A stretch of DNA of 6,960 nucleotides from an uncultured Lentisphaeria bacterium (GCA_949298665.1 CASFXO010000075.1:1-6960); one strand, 5' to 3'. Numbered from the stretch's first letter, positions 1 through 5,520 are shown. Numbers and translations are program-made. The notes: generated by a model from the sequence alone, not told the origin.

Positions 1-124
1 CCTTGTCCACCGCATCATACGCGGTGCGGATATTCTTGCTGCTGTTGCCGTAAAACCCTTTGGCCCGTTCCAATACCCGCTTGCGGCGCTTCCGCGACGG
101 CACGGCATAAGTAGATCTCGACAT
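1..124 (-). CDS. rplT: 50S ribosomal protein L20, N-terminal part (cut by window edge)
   Basis: The first 41 codons of L20, a primary 23S rRNA-binding protein needed for early large-subunit assembly. The visible part is very basic, with the run SRKRRKRVLERAKGFYG, which matches the KxxLxLAKGYYG segment of the L20 N-terminal tail. The ATG at 122-124 has a strong Shine-Dalgarno (GGAGG, 9 nt upstream). It starts 19 nt after the rpmI stop, giving the standard infC-rpmI-rplT order. In E. coli L20 represses rpmI-rplT translation by binding its own mRNA; whether that happens here cannot be told from this fragment. The remaining roughly 75 residues lie outside the window. Identification is firm from sequence and context. 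Confidence 0.95.
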   Translation of the reverse strand, partial: MSRSTYAVPSRKRRKRVLERAKGFYGNSSKNIRTAYDAVDK

Positions 125-143
125 ATGTATTTACCTCCGTCTG

Positions 144-344
144 TCAGAGCCCGTAGGGCAATGCCACTTTGATCCGGCTCTTTTCCGCCGGGGATACGGC
201 GCCGTCCTGTCCCAGGCGGCGTTTACGTTTGGCACCTTTGCCGGTCATCAGGTGGCGGGCGCCGGCCTTGTTGTGCCGGAACTTGCCGGTTCCGGTCATT
301 TTGAGCCGCTTGGCGGCACATTTTCTGGTTTTCAGCTTGGGCAT
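144..344 (-). CDS. rpmI: 50S ribosomal protein L35
   Basis: A 66-residue, strongly basic protein, the normal length for L35, a small component of the large ribosomal subunit. It begins MPKLKTRKCAAKRLKMTGTG and has the family's central RHNKAGARHLMTGKGAKRKR-type stretch rich in Lys, Arg and Gly. The ATG at 342-344 is preceded by GGAG at 7 nt. It sits between infC (83-bp gap) and rplT (19-bp gap) and is almost certainly co-transcribed with both. The infC-rpmI gap is GC-rich and can fold into a hairpin, listed separately. Confidence 0.97.
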   Translation of the reverse strand: MPKLKTRKCAAKRLKMTGTGKFRHNKAGARHLMTGKGAKRKRRLGQDGAVSPAEKSRIKVALPYGL

Positions 345-384
345 CGTTTCTCTCCATGTTTTAATGGGTTGTCGTTCCTGCGCC

Positions 385-409
385 GCGCCGGCCGATGCCA
401 GCCGGTCGC
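385..409 (-). promoter_or_regulatory. GC-rich hairpin in the rpmI leader
   Basis: Between infC and rpmI the minus-strand RNA can pair GCG plus CCGGC with GCCGG plus CGC around an 8-nt loop, with one bulged A. In E. coli the L20 operator lies in the infC-rpmI region, so a structured leader here is plausible. No specific L20-binding fold is recognised, and GC-rich DNA forms such stems by chance. No U-run follows, so it is not a terminator. Confidence 0.25.
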
Positions 410-427
410 CGCGCCACGCTCCCCAAC

Positions 428-937
428 CTATCTGGGAGCGAAGTTCACCGTAATGTTGCGCCCGAGCAATTTCGGTTTGCCGTCGGGTTCCCCGTAAGGC
501 GTCAGGTCCGCCAGAATCCGTTCGATCAGTTCGAACGCCAGATCCTGATGGGCCATCTCCCGTCCTCTGAGCGCCAACGTGAGTTTTAATCTATACCCTT
601 TTTCCAGAAATTCAAGGGCACGTTTCATTTTTATGTCATAATCGTTCTTATCGACGTTGATATGAAACTTGACCTCTTTGATTTTCTGAGCAATGGTATT
701 TTTGCGCTGCGCCTTCAGGTTCTTCTTCTGCTCATACTGCAGCTTTCCGAAATTCATGATGCGCACGACCGGCGGCACGGACCGTTCTGAAACCAGCACC
801 AGGTCCAGTCCGGCATTCTGCGCCATTTCGCGCGCCCGGCTCAGCGGCACAATTTCCAGTTGTTCGCCGTCCGCGCCAATCAGGCGAACCTGTTCGGCGG
901 AAAACGAACGATCTCCGGGTTTCAGCAGCTTAGCAAT
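428..937 (-). CDS. infC: Translation initiation factor IF-3, ATT start
   Basis: IF3 binds the 30S subunit, blocks premature 50S joining and discriminates against wrong start codons and initiator tRNAs. The protein is about 169 residues. The N-terminal domain carries EQVRLIGADGEQLEIVPLSR and PPVVRIMNFGKLQYEQKK, matching the family's VRLI..DGEQLGIVSL and PPVCRIMDYGK motifs. A Lys-rich linker follows, then the C-terminal domain with IKEVKFHINVDKNDYDIKMK and LRGREMAHQ. A downstream GTG at 848-850 would delete part of the N-terminal domain. The in-frame stop is at 947-949, and between it and 850 there is no ATG, GTG or TTG. ATT at 935-937 lies 5 nt after GAGGTG and gives a normal-length protein. 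The start is inferred; the gene identity is secure. Stop TAG. Confidence 0.95.
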   Translation of the reverse strand: MAKLLKPGDRSFSAEQVRLIGADGEQLEIVPLSRAREMAQNAGLDLVLVSERSVPPVVRIMNFGKLQYEQKKNLKAQRKNTIAQKIKEVKFHINVDKNDYDIKMKRALEFLEKGYRLKLTLALRGREMAHQDLAFELIERILADLTPYGEPDGKPKLLGRNITVNFAPR

Positions 938-942
938 AGCAA

Positions 943-948
943 CACCTC
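943..948 (-). promoter_or_regulatory. Shine-Dalgarno supporting the infC ATT start
   Basis: On the minus strand GAGGTG lies 5 nt before the ATT at 935-937 and is a six-base match to the anti-Shine-Dalgarno of 16S rRNA. It is among the best ribosome binding sites in the window and decides the infC start. An ATG immediately upstream (948-950) is out of frame and opens only a six-residue ORF ending at 930-932, overlapping the infC start. Confidence 0.7.
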
Positions 949-968
949 ATTCCGTTGTGTGTGATTTC

Positions 969-995
969 CGGCGCACGACCCTGTGCCATGCGCCG
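969..995 (-). promoter_or_regulatory. Hairpin in the infC leader
   Basis: A perfect 7-bp stem (CGGCGCA with TGCGCCG) with a 13-nt loop lies in the 77-bp thrS-infC gap, about 20 nt before the infC Shine-Dalgarno and just downstream of the predicted promoter. No U-run follows, so it is not an intrinsic terminator. It could affect leader stability or infC translation; function is unknown. Confidence 0.35.
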
Positions 996-1006
996 TCTTT
1001 CCCGTT

Positions 1007-1034
1007 ACTATAGTTTAACAAATCTTATTATCAA
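1007..1034 (-). promoter_or_regulatory. Predicted promoter for infC-rpmI-rplT inside the 3' end of thrS
   Basis: On the minus strand TTGATA (1029-1034; 5 of 6 to TTGACA) and TATAGT (1007-1012; 5 of 6 to TATAAT) are separated by 16 nt. The -10 lies just beyond the thrS stop codon at 1015-1017. Transcription would start near position 1000, giving a leader of about 63 nt to the infC ATT. E. coli infC also has promoters within thrS. This is one of the best promoter matches in the window, but it rests on sequence alone. Confidence 0.6.
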
Positions 1035-1755
1035 CTTCCATTTTCATTTTTTCCATCAACTGCGCCGGTGTCATCACCCCCAGCTCGCCTTCGCGGCGAC
1101 TGCGCACGGCAAATCCGCCGTTTTCCGCTTCCTGCGCGCCGACCACCAGCAGATACGGAATCCGATCATGCCGCGCATCCTTGATCTTCGCCCCCAGGCT
1201 GGCCGGACGGTCGTCCAGCTCCACCCGGAAACCGGCCTCACGCAATTCTTTCAGCTGCCTCCGGGCGCATTCATGCTGCCGTTCGGTAATCGGCAGAATG
1301 CGCGCCTGTTCCGGAGCCAGCCACAGCGGAAACGCTCCGGCGTACTGCTCGATCAGAATCCCGAAAAAGCGTTCCAGCGAACCGAACAATGCCCGGTGCA
1401 CCATATAGGGCTGATGCTTTTTGCCGTCCTCCCCGATATAGCTCATATCGAAACGTTCCGGCAGATTGAAGTCGAACTGAATGGTGGTCGTCTGCCATTC
1501 GCGCCCGATCGCGTCCTTGATCTTGAGGTCGATCTTCGGACCGTAGAACGCGCCTCCGCCTTCATCAACTTCACATTCAAGACCGCACTTCCGGACTGCA
1601 TTTTCCAGTGAAGAAAGCGCCTGCGCCCAGCGGGCGGGATCGCCGACCGCCTTTTCCGGACGGGTCGCGAGGTATGCCTTGATCTCCTTGAAGCCGAAAT
1701 CCTTCCAGATGGAGAGACTGAACCGCAACACTTCGGCGATTTCCGACTCGATCTG
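1015..1755 (-). CDS. thrS: ThrRS 3' fragment: rest of catalytic core and anticodon-binding domain
   Basis: The in-phase continuation of thrS after the TAA. It encodes ATRPEKAVGD, then EGGGAFYGPKIDLK, then the motif 3 region PYMVHRALFGSLERFFGILI, whose His450 (full-frame numbering) is a zinc ligand. From about residue 478, LAPEQARILPI begins the class II anticodon-binding domain, which runs to the end. All family landmarks are normal. The first possible restart codon is GTG at 1729-1731, with no good ribosome binding site. It would begin in the middle of the catalytic domain, so a functional separate protein is unlikely. Stop TAA. Confidence 0.8.
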   Translation of the reverse strand, partial: QIESEIAEVLRFSLSIWKDFGFKEIKAYLATRPEKAVGDPARWAQALSSLENAVRKCGLECEVDEGGGAFYGPKIDLKIKDAIGREWQTTTIQFDFNLPERFDMSYIGEDGKKHQPYMVHRALFGSLERFFGILIEQYAGAFPLWLAPEQARILPITERQHECARRQLKELREAGFRVELDDRPASLGAKIKDARHDRIPYLLVVGAQEAENGGFAVRSRREGELGVMTPAQLMEKMKMEVDNKIC

Positions 1756-2745
1756 TTAAGGGGTGCAGATGATTAGCGCAAAGTCCTGGGTGAATCCACG
1801 GACGCGCAGAAGACCGAGCAGTACGCCGGACTTTTCGTACCGGTATACCGTACCCAGTTCGGCCCAGCGCAGCGGCAGTTCCCGGTAGGAGCGGAGCTTC
1901 GACTGATAAATTTCGATGTGGAACGGACAATTCATCGGCTTGACGAAATAGTCCTTCTCATCAATCTGCATGGGTGAATACATGCCGTCCTTGTAGAACG
2001 ACAGATGCCCGGAAGTTTCCCACAGCACGCTCTGCCCGATATGCGGCGTGTACAGCAGATCGTACCCGTTGCGGTAATGCTGTTCCCGCCAATACGTTTC
2101 AATCAGGTTGCGGACGAAAGCCCCCTTCGGCTGCCACAGCACCAGGCCGGGGCCGACGTTTTCGGAAAAACAGAAGAGTCCCAGTTCCTGCCCCAACCGG
2201 CGATGGTCGCGCTTCTGCGCCTCCTCCATCCGCCGGAGATATTCCTGCAACTCCTCTTCCGTGGCAAAGGCGGTACCGTAAATCCGCTGCAGCATCGGAT
2301 TCTTCTCGTCCCCGCGGAAATAGGATCCGGCGACAGACAGCAATTTCACCGCCCCGATCCGCCCGGCATGGTCCACATGCGGTCCGCGGCAGAGATCGAC
2401 GAAATCCCCGCTGCGGTAGAAGCTGATCACCGCGCCCTCCGGCACGTCCGCCAGCCGTTCCAGCTTGAAGGTCTGACCGTCTTCCCGCAGCATCCGTTCC
2501 GCCTCCTCCCGGGTGGGTTCGAAGCGTTCGAACGGCACCTTGCGCCCGATCATCTTCTTCATCGCCTTTTCGATGGCCTTCAAATCTTCCGGCGTCAGCC
2601 GCCGCTCCAGGTCGAAGTCATAGTAAAAACCGTTCTCCGTAGCCGGGCCGATGTCGAACCGGGCCGTCGGAAAAAGCTGTTTCACCGCCGCCGCCATCAG
2701 ATGGGCCGCACTGTGACGAATGGTATCCAGACTGTATTCGCTCAT
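1756..2745 (-). CDS. thrS: ThrRS 5' fragment: editing domain and first half of catalytic core
   Basis: 329 residues. The editing (N2) domain starts almost at the first residue: HSAAH at 11-15 is the family's HxxxH site that clears Ser-tRNA(Thr), with CRGPHV at 119-124 as its second half. The catalytic domain follows, with LLYTPHI (230-236), MNCPFH (271-276, holding zinc ligand Cys273), motif 2 Arg in YRYE (301-304) and RVRGFTQD (314-321). The fragment ends FALIICTP. Without the downstream half it lacks motif 3 and the anticodon-binding domain, so by itself it could at most edit. There is no upstream TGS domain: the frame meets a stop at 2779-2781. Confidence 0.85.
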   Translation of the reverse strand: MSEYSLDTIRHSAAHLMAAAVKQLFPTARFDIGPATENGFYYDFDLERRLTPEDLKAIEKAMKKMIGRKVPFERFEPTREEAERMLREDGQTFKLERLADVPEGAVISFYRSGDFVDLCRGPHVDHAGRIGAVKLLSVAGSYFRGDEKNPMLQRIYGTAFATEEELQEYLRRMEEAQKRDHRRLGQELGLFCFSENVGPGLVLWQPKGAFVRNLIETYWREQHYRNGYDLLYTPHIGQSVLWETSGHLSFYKDGMYSPMQIDEKDYFVKPMNCPFHIEIYQSKLRSYRELPLRWAELGTVYRYEKSGVLLGLLRVRGFTQDFALIICTP

Positions 2746-2867
2746 GATAAACTTCCTGTATTTCGCTGACCGATTGATTCAAAACATTCTCTCCGACGCC
2801 GTCCCGACGCCGGTTCTGTCACCTGCAAAGGTCTCCGAAACGGCATCCCCCGCTTCAGAAACCGCAT
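2742..2867 (-). CDS. Possible small ORF overlapping the thrS start
   Basis: A 41-residue, Arg-rich ORF beginning MRFLKRGMPFRR. Its TGA overlaps the thrS ATG in an ATGA arrangement, the classic layout for translational coupling. It is in the same frame as rnhB, and that frame is open from just after the rnhB stop to the thrS start. No convincing Shine-Dalgarno precedes the ATG, the sequence matches no family I recognise, and open frames of this length are common in GC-rich DNA. It may be chance. Confidence 0.2.
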   Translation of the reverse strand: MRFLKRGMPFRRPLQVTEPASGRRRRECFESIGQRNTGSLS

Positions 2868-2876
2868 CCGGTCTGA

Positions 2877-2895
2877 CCCGCGCCGGTTGCGCGGG
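2877..2895 (-). promoter_or_regulatory. Strong GC hairpin in the rnhB-thrS spacer
   Basis: A perfect 7-bp stem (CCCGCGC with GCGCGGG) and 5-nt loop in the 218-bp gap between rnhB and thrS. No U-run follows on the minus strand, so it does not look like a terminator. It lies about 130 nt before the thrS start and could be part of a thrS leader, but I see no T-box and no clear tRNA(Thr) anticodon mimic. No good promoter was found elsewhere in this gap. Confidence 0.35.
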
Positions 2896-2963
2896 GTATA
2901 CTCCTTAACGTGAAAATTCCGTTCATATTCACCATTCGTTCCCTGATTCCATCCGGTCCGTTC

Positions 2964-3617
2964 TCAAAACAGTTCGCCCTGCTCCATCGGCGACACCAGC
3001 TCGCGAACCGGAGCGAAACTCCGCCGGTGCAGCGGGCACGGCCCCAGCCGCCGCAGCGCTTCCAGATGCTGTTTCGTTCCGTACCCCTTGTGCTCCGCAA
3101 AACCGTAACCGGGAAATTCCGCATCCGCCCGCGTCATCCATTCGTCCCGGTACACCTTCGCCAGAATACTCGCCGCCGCAATGGAGGCCGAACGCGCGTC
3201 CCCCTTGACCACCGCCCGCGACGGCCGCGGCAGATGCGGCACCGGACGACCATCCACCAGCAAAAACTCGATCTCCTCGCCCAGCGCCAGTACCGCTTCG
3301 CGCATGGCCCGGTCCGTGGCCCGCAGAATGTTCACCCGGTCGATGTCCGCCGCGGACACCTCGCGGACCGCCCAGCGCACCCCCGGCGCCGCCAGGATCG
3401 CTTCGCGCATGGCCCGGCGAGTGGCTTCGTCCACCTGTTTGGAGTCGAACACCTCCGGCACCCGGCATCCGGGCGGGAAACAGACGGCTCCCGCCACCAC
3501 GGGGCCCGCCAGCGGTCCGCGCCCCGCCTCGTCCACACCGGCAATAAAAACAAACCCCTCCGCCCGGAGCATTCTTTCCAGGGAGAGGAGTTCGTGATCT
3601 TCCGGCAAGAAGTTCAT
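2964..3617 (-). CDS. rnhB: Ribonuclease HII
   Basis: Cytosolic endonuclease that cuts RNA in RNA-DNA hybrids and starts removal of misincorporated ribonucleotides. The protein has 217 residues, normal for the family. The first active-site motif is GVDEAGRGPLAG (acidic residues Asp29 and Glu30), followed by FDSKQ near 58, LLVDG with Asp122, VVKGDARSASIAAASILAKV with Asp140, and the C-terminal GYGFAEHKGYGTKQH. All four expected carboxylates are present. The frame is open upstream, but homology begins near the ATG at 3615-3617, which has no clear Shine-Dalgarno. It follows rplS after a 55-bp structured gap, consistent with the trmD-rplS-rnhB order of many bacteria. Stop TGA. Confidence 0.95.
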   Translation of the reverse strand: MNFLPEDHELLSLERMLRAEGFVFIAGVDEAGRGPLAGPVVAGAVCFPPGCRVPEVFDSKQVDEATRRAMREAILAAPGVRWAVREVSAADIDRVNILRATDRAMREAVLALGEEIEFLLVDGRPVPHLPRPSRAVVKGDARSASIAAASILAKVYRDEWMTRADAEFPGYGFAEHKGYGTKQHLEALRRLGPCPLHRRSFAPVRELVSPMEQGELF

Positions 3618-3629
3618 AACCAACACCGT

Positions 3630-3661
3630 CGGACGTCGCCGCAGACCTGCGCCTGCGTCCG
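3630..3661 (-). repeat. Nested inverted repeat between rplS and rnhB
   Basis: The 55-bp gap contains CGGACG paired with CGTCCG (3630-3635 and 3656-3661) around an inner CGCAG/CTGCG dyad (3640-3644 and 3647-3651). It could fold in the mRNA between the highly expressed L19 gene and rnhB and help differential expression by processing or weak termination. No U-run is present, and the role is unproven. Confidence 0.3.
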
Positions 3662-3672
3662 GGCGGAGGGTT

Positions 3673-4014
3673 TCAGCGGGCTTCTTTGACGCGGGCGGCC
3701 TTGCCGACCTTGTCCCGCAGGTAATACAGCTTAGCCCGGCGCACCCGGCCCTTGCGGGCCACTTCGATGCGGTCGATCCGGGGGCTGTGCAGCGGAAAGA
3801 CACGCTCCACTCCATGACCGGCGGTCACCCGGCGGACGGTGAAGGTTTCCTCGATTCCGGTTCCGCGCCGGGCGATCACCGTACCGGCGAAGAGCTGAAT
3901 GCGTTCGGTCGTGCCTTCCACGATCTTGACATAGACCTTGACCGTATCGCCTACGGCGAAATCGGCAACATCGGACTTGACCTGTTCGTTGCGAATTTTG
4001 TCGACTATGTTCAT
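3673..4014 (-). CDS. rplS: 50S ribosomal protein L19
   Basis: 113 residues, the usual size for L19, which sits at the 30S-50S interface. It begins MNIVDKIRNEQVKSDVADFA and continues with FAVGDTVKVYVKIVEGTTERIQ, FAGTVIARRGTGIEETFTVRR and the C-terminal VRRAKLYYLRDKVGKAARV, all typical of the family. Start ATG at 4012-4014 has GGAGG 9 nt upstream; a longer frame to 4059 exists but lacks family support. The ATG overlaps the trmD TGA as ATGA, indicating coupled translation, while its own strong ribosome binding site, inside the trmD 3' end, would allow higher output than trmD. Confidence 0.97.
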   Translation of the reverse strand: MNIVDKIRNEQVKSDVADFAVGDTVKVYVKIVEGTTERIQLFAGTVIARRGTGIEETFTVRRVTAGHGVERVFPLHSPRIDRIEVARKGRVRRAKLYYLRDKVGKAARVKEAR

Positions 4015-4718
4015 TTCAACTTGCCTCCAAGTTTTTTCGTTTGCAAATACCGTTCCCACAAATCGGGGCGACGCTCCCGCGTCAACCGCTCCGACTCTTC
4101 GCGGCGCCAGGCCGCGATGCGCTGATGGTCGCCGGAAAGCAACACCTCCGGCACCGTCCGCCCCCGGAATTCCGGCGGGCGGGTGTACTGCGGATATTCC
4201 AGCAGCCCTTCGGCAAACGATTCGTCGCCGCTTGATTCCTCACATCCCAGCGCGCCCGGCAGCAGCCGGACCATCGCATCCACCATCACCATCGCCGCCA
4301 GATTACCGCTGGTCAGCACCATGTCGCCGATCGAATACTCCCGGTCGACCAGCTGATCAATCACCCGCTGATCCACTCCTTCATAGTGTCCGCAGACGAT
4401 CAGCAGATGCGACCGTCGGCTCAATTCCGCAGCCGCTGCCTGATCGAACCGCCGTCCCCGCGGCGAAGTCAGCAGCACCAGCGTATCCTCCCCCCGCAGA
4501 TCTTCGATCGCCGCGGACAACACTTCCACCTTCATCAACATGCCGGGACCGCCGCCGTAAGGCTTCTCGTCCACCGTGCCGCGCCGGTCGGAAGCGTAAC
4601 GCCGCAGATCGATCGCCGTCACCTCCGCCAGGCCGTTCCTGACCGCGCGGCCGATGATGCTTTCGCCCAGCGGCCCCGGATACATTTCCGGGAACAGGGT
4701 CAGGATATCGATCTTCAA
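4011..4718 (-). CDS. trmD: tRNA (guanine-N1-)-methyltransferase
   Basis: TrmD uses S-adenosylmethionine to make m1G37 next to the anticodon, preventing +1 frameshifts. The protein is a SPOUT trefoil-knot enzyme of about 235 residues. Visible motifs are KIDILTLFPEMY at the N-terminus, DEKPYGGGPGML, VCGHYEGVDQRV, SIGDMVLTSGNLAAMVMVDA in the knot, and SFAEGLLEYPQYTRPPEF with VPEVLLSGDHQRIAAWR at the C-terminus. There is no ATG or GTG start. TTG at 4716-4718 places the start at the family's usual position, 1 nt after the khpA TGA; TTG at 4725-4727 would add three residues. Neither has a strong Shine-Dalgarno, so translation probably depends on coupling from khpA. The TGA overlaps the rplS ATG. 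Confidence 0.96.
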   Translation of the reverse strand: MKIDILTLFPEMYPGPLGESIIGRAVRNGLAEVTAIDLRRYASDRRGTVDEKPYGGGPGMLMKVEVLSAAIEDLRGEDTLVLLTSPRGRRFDQAAAAELSRRSHLLIVCGHYEGVDQRVIDQLVDREYSIGDMVLTSGNLAAMVMVDAMVRLLPGALGCEESSGDESFAEGLLEYPQYTRPPEFRGRTVPEVLLSGDHQRIAAWRREESERLTRERRPDLWERYLQTKKLGGKLK

Positions 4719-4719
4719 T

Positions 4720-5034
4720 TCAATCAACCACTTCGACCGAAACCCGCTGGTGCATACGCCCGGCGGCTCCGCTCACCAGGGAACGGATGGCCATAATCGT
4801 TTTTCCACGTTTCCCGACGATTTTGCCGATATCTTCCTTGCGGCAGTCGATCCGGATGGTGCAGCCGTCGGCGTTTTCCTCGCGGGTCACCCGGACATCG
4901 TCCGGAGCGTCCACCAGCGCGCGCGCCACATATTCCACGAATCCTTCCAGATCACGGATACCGCGCTCACCGGCGGAAGGCGCCGCCGGTTCGGCGGAAC
5001 CGCCAGTCAAAAATCTCAAAAATGCCTTCAGCAT
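4720..5034 (-). CDS. khpA: KH-domain RNA-binding protein KhpA
   Basis: 104 residues with a single KH domain in the second two-thirds (DLEGFVEYVARALVDAPDDV to the C-terminus). The RNA-binding GxxG loop is visible in EDIGKIVGKRGKTIMAIR. KhpA is a small RNA chaperone, known in Gram-positive bacteria to pair with KhpB and affect cell division. It is commonly encoded next to rpsP and trmD, as here. It has about 27 extra N-terminal residues (MLKAFLRFLTGG then Ala, Pro and Ser) compared with the usual 75-80-residue protein. ATG at 5032-5034 has GAGGA 7 nt upstream, so the longer form is probably real. rimM would normally lie next to it and is missing. Confidence 0.92.
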   Translation of the reverse strand: MLKAFLRFLTGGSAEPAAPSAGERGIRDLEGFVEYVARALVDAPDDVRVTREENADGCTIRIDCRKEDIGKIVGKRGKTIMAIRSLVSGAAGRMHQRVSVEVVD

Positions 5035-5046
5035 TTTTCTTTCCTC

Positions 5047-5079
5047 AAAAAATAGTTATATACCGAAACGCCGTTCCGG
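5047..5079 (-). terminator. Possible weak attenuator between rpsP and khpA
   Basis: On the minus strand a 7-bp stem with a 3-nt loop (CCGGAAC and GTTTCGG, one G-U pair; 5063-5079) begins 2 nt after the rpsP stop. It is followed after 10 nt by a run of six T (5047-5052) leading into the khpA Shine-Dalgarno. The U-run is too far from the stem for a canonical terminator, but partial termination would lower khpA-trmD output relative to S16. Confidence 0.25.
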
Positions 5080-5081
5080 CA

Positions 5082-5441
5082 TTACGCCTGGGCTTCGCCT
5101 TCCCCTTCGGCGGCGGCGGCGGCTTCCGCCTTCGCCTTTTCCGCAGCAGCGGCGGCGGCCTGAGCCTTCTTGGACGGCTTGACCGGCTTTACCTTATCCT
5201 TGAGCGACACGCCCTTGTCGGCGCGGGCGGCGATGGCGGCAACCGTTTCGGAAACCATGGCGCCGACGCCTTTCCAGTAATTGAAACGATCCAGGGCGAT
5301 CTTTTCGTCCTTACGCCGGGGATCGTAGAACCCGAGTTCCTCGATCGCCTTGCCGTCACGGCTGGAGCGTTCATCCATCACTACAATCCGGAAGCAACTG
5401 GCATTCCGGGTGCCGGTCCGTTTCAGTCTGATTCTTACCAT
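5082..5441 (-). CDS. rpsP: 30S ribosomal protein S16 with Ala-rich C-terminal tail
   Basis: S16 is a small-subunit assembly protein. Residues 1 to about 80 are canonical: MVRIRLKRTGTRNASCFRIV, DERSSRDGKAIEELGFYDP and LDRFNYWKGVGAMVSETVAA. The protein is 119 residues, longer than the usual 80-90, because of a C-terminal tail (from about KDKVKPVKPSKK) of Lys, Ala and Glu ending in GEGEAQA. The tail is encoded by GCC/GCG-rich, near-repetitive DNA. Similar low-complexity extensions occur in some other S16 proteins. ATG at 5439-5441 fits the family start; the ribosome binding site is only moderate (GAGAAAG). A further in-frame upstream start is not supported by homology. Stop TAA. It is the first gene of the rpsP-khpA-trmD-rplS-rnhB run. 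Confidence 0.97.
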   Translation of the reverse strand: MVRIRLKRTGTRNASCFRIVVMDERSSRDGKAIEELGFYDPRRKDEKIALDRFNYWKGVGAMVSETVAAIAARADKGVSLKDKVKPVKPSKKAQAAAAAAEKAKAEAAAAAEGEGEAQA

Positions 5442-5520
5442 AACTTTCTCAACCTTTTTTCCGTGTCTTTTCGCCTCAAAACAGAGCTTCGACCGCAACC
5501 GCGCCTCCAGCTACAGGGCA

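Larger units (their letters stand above)
1015..2745 (-). pseudogene. thrS: Threonyl-tRNA synthetase gene interrupted by an in-frame TAA
   Basis: One continuous 577-codon frame that encodes a nearly complete class II threonyl-tRNA synthetase, except for TAA at codon 330 (1756-1758). Both halves are in the same phase and no indel is needed: with a constant offset of 61, Cys273, Arg302 and His450 match E. coli Cys334, Arg363 and His511. The stop replaces the Glu of the usual CTPEQI run. Just before it, equivalents of E. coli Asp383 and His385 are Phe322 and Leu324, and His310 of the usual VLHGLL is Leu. ThrRS is normally essential, so this is either a sequence error or a dead copy with another source of ThrRS elsewhere. 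The N-terminal TGS domain is absent. ATG at 2743-2745 has AGGA about 8 nt upstream. Confidence 0.85.

Noticed and set aside
1756..1758. TAA in thrS as a recoded or readthrough codon
   Set aside because: TAA ends rpsP and thrS itself, the neighbouring active-site residues are also lost, and no recoding signal is visible.
2005..2769. 254-residue plus-strand open frame opposite thrS
   Set aside because: Antisense of the ThrRS editing and catalytic domains with composition typical of a shadow frame.
2746..2963. T-box riboswitch or threonine-rich leader peptide upstream of thrS
   Set aside because: No T-box consensus or terminator/antiterminator is visible, and a short ORF here (MNGIFTLRSIPRATG...) has only scattered Thr codons.
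3673..4059. Longer L19 start at 4059
   Set aside because: The family start and the strong GGAGG site both point to the ATG at 4012-4014; the extra residues are trmD coding sequence read in another frame.
5096..5175. GCC/GCG-rich tract in rpsP as a tandem repeat element
   Set aside because: It is the codon pattern of the Ala-rich S16 tail and not a separate repeat element.
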